Assembly: GCA_030537895.1 (NCBI GenBank)
Contig: JAUNVA010000009.1
Span: forward strand, 1-59,342
Origin: Bowdeniella nasicola
GTDB lineage: Bacteria > Actinomycetota > Actinomycetes > Actinomycetales > Actinomycetaceae
Direction: 5' to 3'
Length of the DNA stretch: 59,342 bases
The position numbers were made by a program, and so were the translations under genes. Positions within the stretch are counted from its first letter, which is position 1; each line of letters starts with the position of its first letter. The notes under the pieces were generated by a model, which saw nothing but the letters and a program-made list of their open reading frames with translations, did no database searches and was not told the origin of the DNA. This document shows, piece by piece, positions 1 through 11,526 of this stretch.

Positions 1-232
1 GACACCCCTCAACGAACCACCCATTTCAGACCGCAAAGGGGTCTCCACCGGTTAACACGAGAGCACAGATACCCACACGCCAGCACGGCGCACCCGCGCC
101 AACCCCGCAACACGCCAACACCGCGCACCTGCCGGCCCACCACCATCGACACCCCTCTAAACCATCGACACCCCTCAACGAACCACCCATTTCAGACCGC
201 AAAGGGGTCTCCACCGGTTAATACGGGAGCAC
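1..232. repeat. Duplicated 66-base repeat with GGGGTGTCGATGG-type units
   Basis: Bases 1-66 recur at 167-232 with only two mismatches (positions 56/222 and 60/226). Between the copies, the unit ACCATCGACACCCCTC appears twice in tandem (142-157 and 161-176), and the second unit runs into the second long copy. On the minus strand these read GGGGTGTCGATGGT. I see no coding logic in the stretch. Repeated short units at the edge of a larger block recall the multiple terminal repeats of IS21-like and related elements, but no transposase lies in the window and the left flank is cut off. A mobile-element end is therefore only a guess. Confidence 0.7.
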
Positions 233-421
233 TGAGGCTTCTTCAGGCAAGTACACAGACGCTTCGCACGCCGGAATCGTCACGGGCATCGCCGGGCGGT
301 ATGGCCATTGCCCGTCGATGGCCGCGCCACTCCAGCTACGATCACCGGCGACGGCGTCGTCACCGTCCCCGAGGCGTCCTGCGCCACCCCGATCGCTCTG
401 TTACGACGTTAGGAGTCCTTC
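233..421 (+). other. Leader region upstream of the M81 peptidase gene
   Basis: No supported gene lies here. The stretch ends in TTAGGAGTCCTTC directly before the GTG start at 422, which gives a clear ribosome binding site. I could not pick out a convincing promoter pair. Confidence 0.4.
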
Positions 422-1930
422 GTGAGCGTCGAAGCCCTGCCCGTCATGAACCACCCTCGCGTGGCCATCGTGGGGATCCATATTGAATCCTCGACGTTCT
501 CCCCGCAACCCGCGACGGCGGACGATTTTGAGGTGACGCGCGGCAACGCACTCCTCGCCCGCTATCCGTGGTTGGACGAGACATGGTCCCAGCCGGTGCG
601 CTGGTTGCCCGTTCTCCATGCCCGGGCGCTGCCCGGCGGCGTGCTCGTGCGCGAGACCTACGAACAGTGGAAGGCAGAGATTGTGGAGGGCCTGCAATCC
701 CTCACCGACGAAGAGCCACTGGACGGGCTTTTCTTCGACATCCACGGCGCGATGAGTGTGACAGGCCTGGAGGACGCCGAGGGCGACCTCGTCGAGGCGG
801 TCCGCTCGGTGATTGGCCCCGAACCGCTGGTGGGCGCCTCGATGGACTTGCACGGCAACGTCTCTGAGGTGCTCTTCGAGAACCTCGACCTGCTCACCTG
901 CTACCGAATGGCACCCCACGAGGACGCCCTCGAGTCGCGCCGCCGCGCGATGACGCAGCTCGCCGGGCGTCTCCTTGCGGGGCGCGGCAAGCCCACTAAA
1001 GTCCTCGTGCACATCCCGATCCTGCTGCCCGGAGAGATGACGTCCACCCGGATCGAACCCGCGCGGCGCCTGTATGCACGGATCCCCTACCTTGAGGCAC
1101 AGCCCGGCATCCTGGACGCCGCATTCTGGATCGGGTTCGCGTGGGCCGACCAGCCGCGCTGCCAGGCCGCCGTCGTCGTGACGGGTGACGGCGATCCGGA
1201 CAACCTGCGTGACGTTGCCCTCGCCTGGGCGAACGAAATCTGGGCGGCGCGCGACGAGTTTGAGTTCGTCGCCCCCGTCGATTCCATGGCGGGGTGCCTC
1301 ACCTGGGCCGAGGATGCCCGACGCCCGACCTTCATCTCCGACTCGGGTGACAACCCCGGGGCGGGAGGGGCCGACGACGTGACGGTCGCGCTCGCCTCGC
1401 TACTCGCCTGGGAACCGACGATGAGCGGAAGGCTTCAGACAATCTGTGCTTCGCTACATGATGCGGCGAGTGCCCAGCGGGCGGCGGACCTCGGGGAAGG
1501 CGGCATCGGCGAGTTCACGGTCGGCGGTGTGATCGATCCGCGTGAGCCCGGACCGCAAACGCTGACCGCTCGCGTGCAGGCGCTTGTCGAGGATCCCGAC
1601 GGGGGGCTAAGCGCGGCGCTGCGGGTGCTCCGGGACGGTAAGGAGAGCGGACTCGTCGTCGTCGTGACCAGCCGCCGCAAGCAGTATTCCGATGCCGAAA
1701 GCTATGCCCGTCTCAGGCTCGACCCGGCTGGCGCCGACGTCGTCGTTGTGAAAATCGGCTACCTGGAACCGGACCTGTTCGAGATGGCAGCCGACTGGAA
1801 GATGGCGCTCACCCCCGGCGGGGTCGACCAGGATCTCGTGCGCCTCGGGCACTCGCGCATCCGCCGCCCAATGGTGCCATTTGACCGTGACGTGGAATCC
1901 GTACGCCTGACGGCAATCGTGCGCACGTAA
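422..1930 (+). CDS. M81-family (MlrC-type) metallopeptidase
   Basis: This 502-residue protein is of the microcystinase C (MlrC) / M81 peptidase family, thought to be zinc-dependent hydrolases of small or cyclic peptides. The N-terminal domain shows the paired motifs FDIHGAM (about 105-111) and DLHGN (142-146), and the C-terminal domain shows DSGDNPGAGGADD (about 307-319), all typical of the family. The length fits the usual size of about 500. GTG at 422 has an AGGAG site just upstream; ATG at 446 (residue 9) is an alternative start. No signal peptide is visible, so it is probably cytoplasmic. The next gene starts 10 bases downstream on the same strand, so the two are likely co-transcribed. 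The real substrate cannot be told from sequence. Confidence 0.88.
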   Translation: MSVEALPVMNHPRVAIVGIHIESSTFSPQPATADDFEVTRGNALLARYPWLDETWSQPVRWLPVLHARALPGGVLVRETYEQWKAEIVEGLQSLTDEEPLDGLFFDIHGAMSVTGLEDAEGDLVEAVRSVIGPEPLVGASMDLHGNVSEVLFENLDLLTCYRMAPHEDALESRRRAMTQLAGRLLAGRGKPTKVLVHIPILLPGEMTSTRIEPARRLYARIPYLEAQPGILDAAFWIGFAWADQPRCQAAVVVTGDGDPDNLRDVALAWANEIWAARDEFEFVAPVDSMAGCLTWAEDARRPTFISDSGDNPGAGGADDVTVALASLLAWEPTMSGRLQTICASLHDAASAQRAADLGEGGIGEFTVGGVIDPREPGPQTLTARVQALVEDPDGGLSAALRVLRDGKESGLVVVVTSRRKQYSDAESYARLRLDPAGADVVVVKIGYLEPDLFEMAADWKMALTPGGVDQDLVRLGHSRIRRPMVPFDRDVESVRLTAIVRT

Positions 1931-1940
1931 CCTGGCGCCC

Positions 1941-3056
1941 ATGACGCACCTATTCGAACCGATCACGCTCGGCTCCCTCGAGATTAAGAACCGCATCTGG
2001 CTCTCACCGATGTGCATGTATGCCTGTGAGGAGCACGACGGGAGGGTCGGGGATCTGCACCTGGTCCACCTCGGGGCGCGTGCCATGGGTGGGTTCGGTC
2101 TCGTCATGACCGAGGCCGCAGCGGTCGGGCCCGAGGGACGGATCTCGCCGACCGACGCTGGGATCTGGACCGACACGCAGGCCGAGGCCTGGCGGCCGGT
2201 CGTGGACTTCTGCCGCCGGTTCGGCGCGGCCAGCTGCATCCAGCTCGCGCACGCGGGCCGCAAGGCCTCCACCTGGCGCGGGTTCGTAGGAGAGCCGAGC
2301 GGCCCCGCCCCAGCGGCGGACGGCGGTTGGCAGGTGGTCGGGCCCTCCCCCGTGCCCTACCCCGGGCTGGCGACGCCGCGCGAACTGAGCAGCACTGAGA
2401 TCCACGCCGTCGTCGAGGCGTTTGCGGACGCGGCCGAGCGCGCCCAGCGCGTGGGCTTCGACTCCGTGGAAGTACACGCCGCCCATGGCTATTTGATCCA
2501 CCAATTCCTCTCGCCGCTGTCTAACGAGCGCACGGATCAGTGGGGCGGGAGTTTTGAGAACCGGACCCGACTCATCCTCCAGATTGTCGCGGCGATCCGC
2601 GAGCGGGTTGGTGCCGACTTCCCGGTGCTCGTTCGCATCTCCGCCACGGACTGGCACCCGGAGGGCTGGACCCCCGAGGACTCGGAGCGCCTCGCCCCTC
2701 TCCTGGCAGAGGCCGGCTGCAACCTGATCGACGTCTCGTCCGGGTCAAACCTCCCGGCCGACATCCCGGTCGAGCCGCTCTACCAAGTACCGCTCGCCGA
2801 GCGGGTACGCGCCGCCGTCGCCCACACGGGGTGCGCGGTGAGCGCCGTCGGTCTCATCACGGAGCCGGCACAGGCCGAAGCGATTCTCGCGGACGGCCGG
2901 GCAGACGCGGTTTTCCTCGCGCGCGCCGCACTGCGCGAGCCCGCCTGGCCGATGCGGGCCGTCCGCGAACTCGTCGGTCCCGCTCTCGAGCAGGACGGAC
3001 AGATGCGGGCCGGCGCGACCGCGTGGCCACCCTATTACCGGCGGGCCGAGCGCTAG
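1941..3056 (+). CDS. Old-yellow-enzyme NADPH/FMN oxidoreductase (YqjM/NamA type)
   Basis: This 371-residue TIM-barrel flavoprotein belongs to the thermophilic-like old yellow enzyme class, which reduces activated C=C bonds with NAD(P)H. Features seen are PMCMYA, with the class-specific cysteine at residue 25, HAGRKAS at 104-110, and the substrate-binding pair in VEVHAAHGYL (His179 and His182) followed by NERTDQWGGSFENR. The length is slightly above the usual 340, with extra residues around 113-135. It is cytoplasmic and probably shares a transcript with the peptidase upstream. The physiological role may be detoxification of enones or quinones; YqjM of Bacillus is the best-known relative. The downstream neighbour converges on it. 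Confidence 0.93.
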   Translation: MTHLFEPITLGSLEIKNRIWLSPMCMYACEEHDGRVGDLHLVHLGARAMGGFGLVMTEAAAVGPEGRISPTDAGIWTDTQAEAWRPVVDFCRRFGAASCIQLAHAGRKASTWRGFVGEPSGPAPAADGGWQVVGPSPVPYPGLATPRELSSTEIHAVVEAFADAAERAQRVGFDSVEVHAAHGYLIHQFLSPLSNERTDQWGGSFENRTRLILQIVAAIRERVGADFPVLVRISATDWHPEGWTPEDSERLAPLLAEAGCNLIDVSSGSNLPADIPVEPLYQVPLAERVRAAVAHTGCAVSAVGLITEPAQAEAILADGRADAVFLARAALREPAWPMRAVRELVGPALEQDGQMRAGATAWPPYYRRAER

Positions 3057-3085
3057 CCTGCGCCGACCCGACCGGTCTCAGTTCG

Positions 3086-3853
3086 CTACGGGCAGCGGCT
3101 CGACGTCACCCGATCGGCATCCGGATGACCGTTCGTCGTGTCGGGCTCAGCGCACGGCAGACCGGGCCAACATGTCATGTTGTCGTACCCGGTTCTCGTG
3201 ATCACCGTGGTCCAGACAATCTTCGGGTAGCAGTAGGGCTGGCCGTCGGGGCGCCGACCGTTCACGCCGCGGTAATGGTGCGGCTCACGTCCTGGCTTAT
3301 TGACGCTGCTGGGGTGACGCTTCGCCGTGGTGTACGAGAGGCTATAGGGCTGGCTCGACACGTATTCACCCTGTGCTCTGGCCTCGATGTCAATCTGGGC
3401 CGTAGGCGAGAGGGTGTGGTGGTTCTTCTTCCACACGAGCCGGATGAGGCACGCGATATCAGAGGCCCTGACGTCCTTATCCATGCGCAGAGTTGCAGTG
3501 AACTTGCTCGTCACCGTACTCGGAGCCGGTGAAACCGAAAGAGTCCACGACTGAGACGGGCTGTACTCCGGTTCCGGCACCTCATTATGGGTTGGCTCTC
3601 CGCCCGACATCGTGAATGCCCAGGTGTAGACGGTACCCGCGGGGATGATCTCCTGGTCGGCATCGATCCCGAGCGTGACGGAATGAGTCTGCTCGTTCCG
3701 TGTTCCTTCACCGTAGTGGAGCTTGCAGATTGTTCCGGTAGTGGTCACCGGATTGGAGGCACACACCGCAGGTGCGGCCGATGCCACTGCGATGGATGGG
3801 ACCGCCCAAGCGGCGCCTTTCACGAGCGTTCGACGGTTGAGGGTCGTGGTCAT
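3086..3853 (-). CDS. Tat-exported protein of unknown function (short paralogue)
   Basis: This 255-residue predicted exported protein opens with a twin-arginine signal, LNRRTLVKGAAW, followed by a hydrophobic stretch and a likely cleavage region near APAVCAS. I chose ATG 3853 over the longer frame to 3901 because it puts the Tat motif at residues 6-10 and has a GGGAG site upstream. The mature part is hydrophilic and beta-rich looking, with several cysteines, and ends in a Cys/Pro-rich tail with no sortase motif or membrane anchor. Its signal and first mature segment closely resemble those of the protein at 4215-5537, including a Cys about ten residues after the signal and a segment of the form IPAGT.(Y/L)(T/S)W. 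The pair is therefore a duplication that has diverged. I do not recognise a named domain. Confidence 0.75.
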   Translation of the reverse strand: MTTTLNRRTLVKGAAWAVPSIAVASAAPAVCASNPVTTTGTICKLHYGEGTRNEQTHSVTLGIDADQEIIPAGTVYTWAFTMSGGEPTHNEVPEPEYSPSQSWTLSVSPAPSTVTSKFTATLRMDKDVRASDIACLIRLVWKKNHHTLSPTAQIDIEARAQGEYVSSQPYSLSYTTAKRHPSSVNKPGREPHHYRGVNGRRPDGQPYCYPKIVWTTVITRTGYDNMTCWPGLPCAEPDTTNGHPDADRVTSSRCP

Positions 3854-4191
3854 AGGGGCTTCTCCCTCGAGGCGAGCGCCTCGGTCTCGACGATGGATCA
3901 CGGCTCGTCGAGTCGTCTGCCCCTCCGACGTCCAAACCGCTGTTGCGGCACCACTCTAGCGGTTCAGCTAGATACTGCACAACAATTGACCACCCCGGAC
4001 GTGAGTGACGTGTCGAAGGTCGCACCTCAATGAGGTGAACTACTTAAGCATTGCACCCGCGTCGAGTGCTGGACCCGCACCAGTCTTCATTTCAAGGGTG
4101 TCGCGTGACGCGACATCGCCCCTTCAGTAATGTGCGGTCGGATCTCATCCGGCCTGGCTCGCTATCCGGTAGCGACACACACTCCGGTCGC
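3854..4191. other. Intergenic stretch between the two Tat-protein genes
   Basis: No gene is supported here. It is less GC-rich than its surroundings around 3960-4050. The weak leftward pair TTGTGC / TAGAGT, 18 bases apart at about 3955-3984, could drive the short Tat protein, but it is not strong enough to call separately. Confidence 0.35.
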
Positions 4192-4215
4192 GAGCCGGCT
4201 ATGGAAAGCCGGTTC
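4192..4215 (-). terminator. Hairpin overlapping the stop of the long Tat protein
   Basis: GAGCCGGCT and AGCCGGTTC form a 9-base stem (one G-T pair) around a 6-base loop. The stem touches the TAG stop codon of the leftward gene at 4215. There is no clear T-run after it, so a terminator role is tentative. Confidence 0.4.
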
Positions 4216-5537
4216 TACCCGCAGGACTCCGTGTAGAAGGTCATCGAGGTAATGGACGCCTTGAGTTCGGCGTCTCCACCCTTCTGGTAGTTCGAGAAGA
4301 TAAACCCGGTTTCGGAACGCGTCGCCTGTCCACCATAGGTAGCCTTATTGTTGATGCCGAGAGCGCTCTTCCGTCGGAAGAGACCTGGCTGGCCTGCGAC
4401 CATCTCGAGGTCGCTATTGCGGATGAAGTCCCCTTCCAGCATTCCGAGGAATTTCACCTGCGCATGGAGGCGCTGCCGGCCAATCCCCTTAACTTCGAGT
4501 CCATCAAGCTTGACCTCAAGTTGCGTGACGGGGTCTGGGAAGCTGAAGACAATCTTTTCACCGGCATTACCATCCTCCACATTGGCAGTGCCGGTCGACC
4601 ACACTTGCAAGCCCCGAGACCCCACCTGAAGATCGCCGGGGACTGCGCTTGCGCCACCTAGATATTCAACGGAGAGCGCGATGGTTTTACTCTCCCCCAC
4701 CCCATCGACTGGGTAGGCCTGCACGGTCTTTGTGTTCGCGTTAAAGGTCGAAAAGTCAACCTGAAATTGCTTACTAGAGCAGTTCTGGGTTGGTGGATTA
4801 CAGGTGGCGTCCACAACACGTGCTACGCCAGCAGCACTCGTCGTCTCACGACACCCACCGGTCGGGTAGTACACAACCGAGTTCGAGTCGTTTCCGCACC
4901 CCTTATTGAAGTGCGCACCCTCACCCTCCCAATCGGTGAACTGGACCGCAGGGAAACAACCGGACGAGGATTGCGTGAACCGGAAGGGAATGATCGGCCC
5001 ATTATGGTCACTGTTGCGCTTAGGCGTAATCCATGCGAGCTTATCGTCCGTATCCAGCGACTGCGCACTAATCTCAGTTCCGGGGCGAACCTTGTTGTCA
5101 GTCGCCCACTCCAGCTTCGGTGACGATAGACGGCTACAGCCCACCGGCGCACAATCCCTAAGCGCCCTCCACGTGGCGGTGAAAGACCCACCCGAGGGAA
5201 TCTCTGTACCCTGCTTCGGTTGGGTCGTCAGCGCCCAATAGGCATCTTTGGACTGCGTAGAATGTGGAACTCGCACAGCTTCGCTGGCTGAAATGGTCCA
5301 CGAGAGTTCTGTTCCCGCCGGGATGACGCTTTCACCCGCCGGAGGGTCAATGGACAACCACACCGCCTGGACCTGACTATTCGCGGTCGTATCACCTTCG
5401 TAGATCGTGCAGAACCTTCCTACGGCCCCCGTGTTCTGCGAGGCGCTGATCGCCGGCGCCGCGGAGGCCACGGCAACTGCGGGTACGGCCCAGGCGGCGC
5501 CCTTCACGATGGTTCTACGGTTCACGCTCGCGGTCAT
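4215..5537 (-). CDS. Tat-exported protein of unknown function (long paralogue)
   Basis: This 440-residue predicted exported protein begins with the twin-arginine motif NRRTIVKGAAW (from residue 6), then a hydrophobic Ala/Val segment ending near APAISAS. ATG 5537 is preferred over the upstream start at 5597 because it places the signal at the N-terminus. The mature chain is rich in Ser, Thr and Gly, contains many cysteines (for example GCSRLSS, SSGCFPA, KGCGND and a C-terminal TESCG) and looks like a series of beta-sandwich domains. The last 200 residues resemble secreted surface proteins with a final disulphide. No LPXTG sorting signal is present. The signal region is nearly the same as that of the neighbour at 3086-3853, about 360 bases away. 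The function is not recognised; a secreted or surface role is inferred only from the signal. Confidence 0.78.
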   Translation of the reverse strand: MTASVNRRTIVKGAAWAVPAVAVASAAPAISASQNTGAVGRFCTIYEGDTTANSQVQAVWLSIDPPAGESVIPAGTELSWTISASEAVRVPHSTQSKDAYWALTTQPKQGTEIPSGGSFTATWRALRDCAPVGCSRLSSPKLEWATDNKVRPGTEISAQSLDTDDKLAWITPKRNSDHNGPIIPFRFTQSSSGCFPAVQFTDWEGEGAHFNKGCGNDSNSVVYYPTGGCRETTSAAGVARVVDATCNPPTQNCSSKQFQVDFSTFNANTKTVQAYPVDGVGESKTIALSVEYLGGASAVPGDLQVGSRGLQVWSTGTANVEDGNAGEKIVFSFPDPVTQLEVKLDGLEVKGIGRQRLHAQVKFLGMLEGDFIRNSDLEMVAGQPGLFRRKSALGINNKATYGGQATRSETGFIFSNYQKGGDAELKASITSMTFYTESCG

Positions 5538-5629
5538 GGTCAGTCTCCTTGGGCAGTACCCGGTTCGAGGGTGGGCTCGTGCGACGCGGCACAGCACGCC
5601 TCAAGCGCCTAAACCGCATTTCTTTCAAG

Positions 5630-5658
5630 AATGTAACGGGTGCCACGGAATCTATCAA
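5630..5658 (-). promoter_or_regulatory. Sigma-70-like promoter for the long Tat protein
   Basis: On the minus strand TTGATA (5658-5653) and TACATT (5635-5630) are separated by 17 bases and lie about 95 bases upstream of the ATG at 5537, within an unusually AT-rich stretch (about 5610-5760). The rest of the gap up to 5826 holds no gene. Confidence 0.6.
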
Positions 5659-5826
5659 GCTATTCTCAATGGCCAAATTTAAGGCTCATGTTTCCCGCCT
5701 TAAGATTGCGATAGGACTGAAAGACCACATCACCGTCACATGACTGATTTGTCTCGATTCAAGTGTGATCCATCACGATCGCTCGTCTCCATTTGACCTA
5801 CCGGAGTATCATGGCATGCTCTCACC

Positions 5827-7557
5827 GTGACAACTAACAACCAGAACTCCCCTCAAGACGAAACCGTATCCGCAACGCAGAGCCTGGCAGAGCAACTCAG
5901 CAACCATCATCAGCTGTCGGGCAACCTCGACGAGGACTTGCGTCCTTCGCAGTCCTATGTCGAGGGGCGCTTAGATGCGCGCGTCATCGCTCCCGCCATC
6001 ACAGTCGTCGTCGCGATCGTGGCCTGGGGCCTGATCGCCTCCGAGAGTTTTGCAAACTTTGCTGCTACCGCAATCACTTTTGTGGTGGAGGATTTCGGCT
6101 GGGCATTCGTGGTGTTCGGGACCGCGATCGTGGGTTTCATCATCACGATTGCCGCCTCCAAATTCGGGCGTATCCGCCTAGGAGCCGATAACGACGCTCC
6201 CGAATTCTCCTTTATCTCATGGGTATCCATGATGTTCGCGGCAGGCATGGGGATCGGCCTCATGTTCTACGGCACCACCGAGCCGCTCACCTTCTATCGT
6301 GACGGGGTCCCGAACCATGCCTCGCACGACGTCGGGGCCGCCTTCGCCACCACGCTCTTCCACTGGACGCTGCACCCCTGGGCGATCTATGCCGTTGTCG
6401 GGCTGGCTATCGCCTACTCGACGTTCCGCATGGGCCGCAAACAGCTTCTTTCCCAAGCCTTCGTCCCCCTCATCGGTAAGGAGCGCGCCGCCGGGCCGCT
6501 CGGTGCTTTCATCGACGTGTTGACGATTGTCGTCACGGTCTTTGGTACAGCCGCCTCCCTCGGGATTGGCGCGTTGCAGATCAGCGCTGGGCTCGACCGC
6601 ACGGGCATCATCCCGAACGCCTCGATGCGCACGATCGTCATGATCGTGCTCATCCTGACCCTCGGATTCCTCCTCTCCGCCATGTCCGGAGTGGGACGCG
6701 GAATCCGAATCATCTCAAACGTGAACATGCTGCTGGCGACCTTGCTGGCCCTCTTCGTGTTCGTGCTTGGCCCCAGCATTTCGATCCTCAACATGATTCC
6801 GACGTCGGTGGCCAGCTATCTGGACCAGTTCTTCGAGATGGCCGCCCGCACCGCCGACTCCGCGGACGGCACCGCCGGTGAATGGCTCTCGAGCTGGACG
6901 CTGTTCTACTGGGCCTGGTGGATTTCCTGGAGCCCCTTCGTCGGGATGTTTCTGGCGCGCATCTCGCGCGGCCGTACGATCCGCGAATTTATCGTGGGCG
7001 TGACCCTCGTTCCCGCGTTGGTGACCGTCACCTGGTTCTCGATCTTCGGCGGCACCGCCGTGGAGTTTGAGCGTGCCGGGCGTTCCATCTGGGGCGACGG
7101 CGATGCCACCCGTCAGCTCTTCGACCTCGTCTACCAGCTTCCGGGCGGCGCGATCGCTGCCGTCGTCGCGATGGTCCTGCTCTCGACCTTCTTCATCACC
7201 TCGGCGGACTCCGCCTCCACGGTGATGGCCTCGATGAGCCAGAGTGGTCGGATTGAGCCAACCCCGTGGGTCTCGGCCATCTGGGGTATCCTCACCGCCG
7301 CGATCGGACTTACCCTGCTGGTCTCTGGTGGGAACGACGCACTGGATAACCTGCAGTCCGTCACGATCATCGTGGCCTCTCCGTTCCTCCTCATCATCGC
7401 CGCCCTGGCGGTGTCCCTCATTCGAGGCCTACGCGAAGATCCGCTCTACCGTGACCACAAGGCACAGCAGGAGTTCGCCATGCGCCTGGCGCGTGAACGC
7501 CGCCTGCTCGAGGAGCGCCAGCGCCGCAAGGCGAAGCGAGCGCGCCACCACCGCTAG
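5827..7557 (+). CDS. BCCT-family osmolyte transporter
   Basis: This 576-residue membrane protein is of the betaine/choline/carnitine transporter family, which takes up quaternary ammonium compatible solutes, usually with sodium. About twelve hydrophobic segments are visible between residues 50 and 535. The family hallmark [10 protein letters not shown] (about 140-149) is present, as is the tryptophan-rich TM8 stretch [16 protein letters not shown] followed by [13 protein letters not shown]. The glycine-rich GMGIG form, rather than GMGVD, suggests sodium coupling as in BetP and a betaine-like substrate. A hydrophilic N-terminal extension (1-50) and a strongly basic C-terminal tail (about 540-576) are both present; in BetP such tails sense osmotic stress. 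It starts at GTG 5827 and is transcribed alone. A second, choline-type BCCT lies at 39650-41782. Confidence 0.92.
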   Translation: MTTNNQNSPQDETVSATQSLAEQLSNHHQLSGNLDEDLRPSQSYVEGRLDARVIAPAITVVVAIVAWGLIASESFANFAATAITFVVEDFGWAFVVFGTAIVGFIITIAASKFGRIRLGADNDAPEFSFISWVSMMFAAGMGIGLMFYGTTEPLTFYRDGVPNHASHDVGAAFATTLFHWTLHPWAIYAVVGLAIAYSTFRMGRKQLLSQAFVPLIGKERAAGPLGAFIDVLTIVVTVFGTAASLGIGALQISAGLDRTGIIPNASMRTIVMIVLILTLGFLLSAMSGVGRGIRIISNVNMLLATLLALFVFVLGPSISILNMIPTSVASYLDQFFEMAARTADSADGTAGEWLSSWTLFYWAWWISWSPFVGMFLARISRGRTIREFIVGVTLVPALVTVTWFSIFGGTAVEFERAGRSIWGDGDATRQLFDLVYQLPGGAIAAVVAMVLLSTFFITSADSASTVMASMSQSGRIEPTPWVSAIWGILTAAIGLTLLVSGGNDALDNLQSVTIIVASPFLLIIAALAVSLIRGLREDPLYRDHKAQQEFAMRLARERRLLEERQRRKAKRARHHR

Positions 7558-7642
7558 GTCGCGGTCGCGCGAGTACCGCTACGCTACGCCGGGCGCCCTA
7601 GGCCGCCCAGCTCACGCGGCCGGACGCCCGCACGTCCGCCAC

Positions 7643-7679
7643 AGCCGCCCGCCTCCCACACAACTGGAGGCGGGCGGCT
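7643..7679. terminator. Bidirectional terminator hairpin between BCCT gene and rml genes
   Basis: AGCCGCCCGCCTCC and GGAGGCGGGCGGCT form a perfect 14-base stem with a 9-base loop. It sits between the ends of two converging genes, so it can serve both. No long T-run follows, as is common in GC-rich actinobacteria. Confidence 0.75.
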
Positions 7680-7712
7680 CGTCTCGATGACGACGAGTAG
7701 AAGGTCGCTCGC

Positions 7713-10153
<2,441 letters not shown>

Positions 10154-10193
10154 CTACGAGAGTAGCGCGGCGTCGGCGAGAGATGGTCATCCC

Positions 10194-11135
10194 TCAGAAC
10201 CGATCCCGCGCGCGGTCGGGATTTCGGATCCCAGAAAGGGAGGCCCCCTCCACGAGGGCGGCGACGGCCTTGCGACCCACCGCTGCCGGAAGGCGGGGCA
10301 GGGCCCGATCCACGGCGCCACCGGCTGCGGAAAGGACCCGCTCTGTGCCGACGGCCGCCACGGTTCGCACGAGGACGCCCCACGGACCCCGTGGATGCGC
10401 GGTGAGGTCGAGCCCGTGTTTCGTTTCGAAGGCCCTCTGGGCGGCGCCGGCGTGCAGGGCGCGCATGGCGCGGACACGAACGGTGGTGGCGGCAACGCGG
10501 TGGGCCGTCTCCAGTTCCGGCACGAGGTGAACCGGCCAGCCCGCCTGCTGGAGCCGATAGCCGAAGTCGATGTCTTCCCAGCCGTAGCGATCAAAGCGGG
10601 GGTCGTAGCCGCCAAGTTCCACACAGGCTTCCCGAGGGGCGGAGCAGTTCCCGGCCCAGTACCGCCAGCGCGCTTTCTGCGGCGTGTCGTAAGCCTGTTG
10701 ACGGAACGCCTCATCTTGCTCACGACCATAAGCGTGCGCGTAGGCAGAGTCCGGATAGATGTTGCGGTAAAGCCCTACGGCGCCGATCCGCTCCCCGCGG
10801 TGGGCGGCAGCGTGCTGGGTGATGTAGTCCGCCCGCGGTACGAGGTCGTCATCGCAGCGCACGACGACGGCGCCTCGGCTAGCCTCAATTCCGCGGTTCA
10901 GGGCGGCCACTCGACCACGATTCTCGGGGAAAACCTCCCAGTCGAGCCGCAGCTCAGGATGCGCCTGTGAGAGTTCTTCTAGGGTGCCGGCAGAGTTGTC
11001 GATGTCCCCATCGAGCACGACGAGGACGTCGAAACTCGGCGCGTCCTGCTGCCCGGCAAGCGCCTCGATGAGTCCCGGGAGCCGCGAGGCACCTCCCCTG
11101 GAGGGAATGATGACGCTGACCTCGGGCGATTTCAC
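10194..11135 (-). CDS. GT2-family glycosyltransferase
   Basis: This 313-residue protein has a GT-A fold glycosyltransferase family 2 domain. Seen are VSVIIPSRGG near the start, NRGRVAALNRG, the nucleotide-metal motif RCDDDLV (about residues 93-99) and the acceptor-side GWEDIDFGYRL with the ED pair typical of rhamnosyl- and galactosyl-transferases of this family. The C-terminal 80 residues are Ala/Arg-rich. No transmembrane segments are evident, so it acts at the inner face of the membrane. The start is GTG 11135. Lying directly upstream of rmlB, it is a candidate to use dTDP-rhamnose, but donor and acceptor cannot be read from sequence. Confidence 0.85.
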   Translation of the reverse strand: MKSPEVSVIIPSRGGASRLPGLIEALAGQQDAPSFDVLVVLDGDIDNSAGTLEELSQAHPELRLDWEVFPENRGRVAALNRGIEASRGAVVVRCDDDLVPRADYITQHAAAHRGERIGAVGLYRNIYPDSAYAHAYGREQDEAFRQQAYDTPQKARWRYWAGNCSAPREACVELGGYDPRFDRYGWEDIDFGYRLQQAGWPVHLVPELETAHRVAATTVRVRAMRALHAGAAQRAFETKHGLDLTAHPRGPWGVLVRTVAAVGTERVLSAAGGAVDRALPRLPAAVGRKAVAALVEGASLSGIRNPDRARDRF

Positions 11136-11526
11136 TCACGCGCTCCTTACTCCGGCCAACCATCGAGGACTGTTCCTCGGCGATCGGCGCGGCCTCAGTG
11201 TATCGGTATGACGTGTCTATCTATGAAATCGTCTGCCGCGGCGACCATAGGTGGAGGCGAATCGGATAGACAGAACAAAGGGGGCAATGCTAGGCCCAAT
11301 TCTCACCACATTCATGACAGACTCAGCGCTTCGACTGTCGGGTATATTCCCTTTCGAGGGTGCACATTATGGGCGCTCGTCGGCCGTTTTCGTTCACTTC
11401 CGCTGGGACACACCTCAGCATGAGGCTCTGGCTCACGATGCGTTCGCCGAGGCGCGACACACCGCCACTCCGCGACAAGGCACACCCGCCATCCTGATCC
11501 AAGCCAACGATTGAATCCGCGAAACC
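11136..11526. other. Divergent intergenic region in the polysaccharide locus
   Basis: About 390 bases lie between a leftward GT2 gene and a rightward glycosyltransferase. The region is richer in A and T than its neighbours. It holds an imperfect inverted pair TGTCTATC (about 11213) / GATAGACA (about 11264) and a TATATT near 11343 without a matching -35. Promoters for both flanking genes must lie here or nearby, but I cannot fix them. No conserved short ORF was recognised. Confidence 0.4.
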
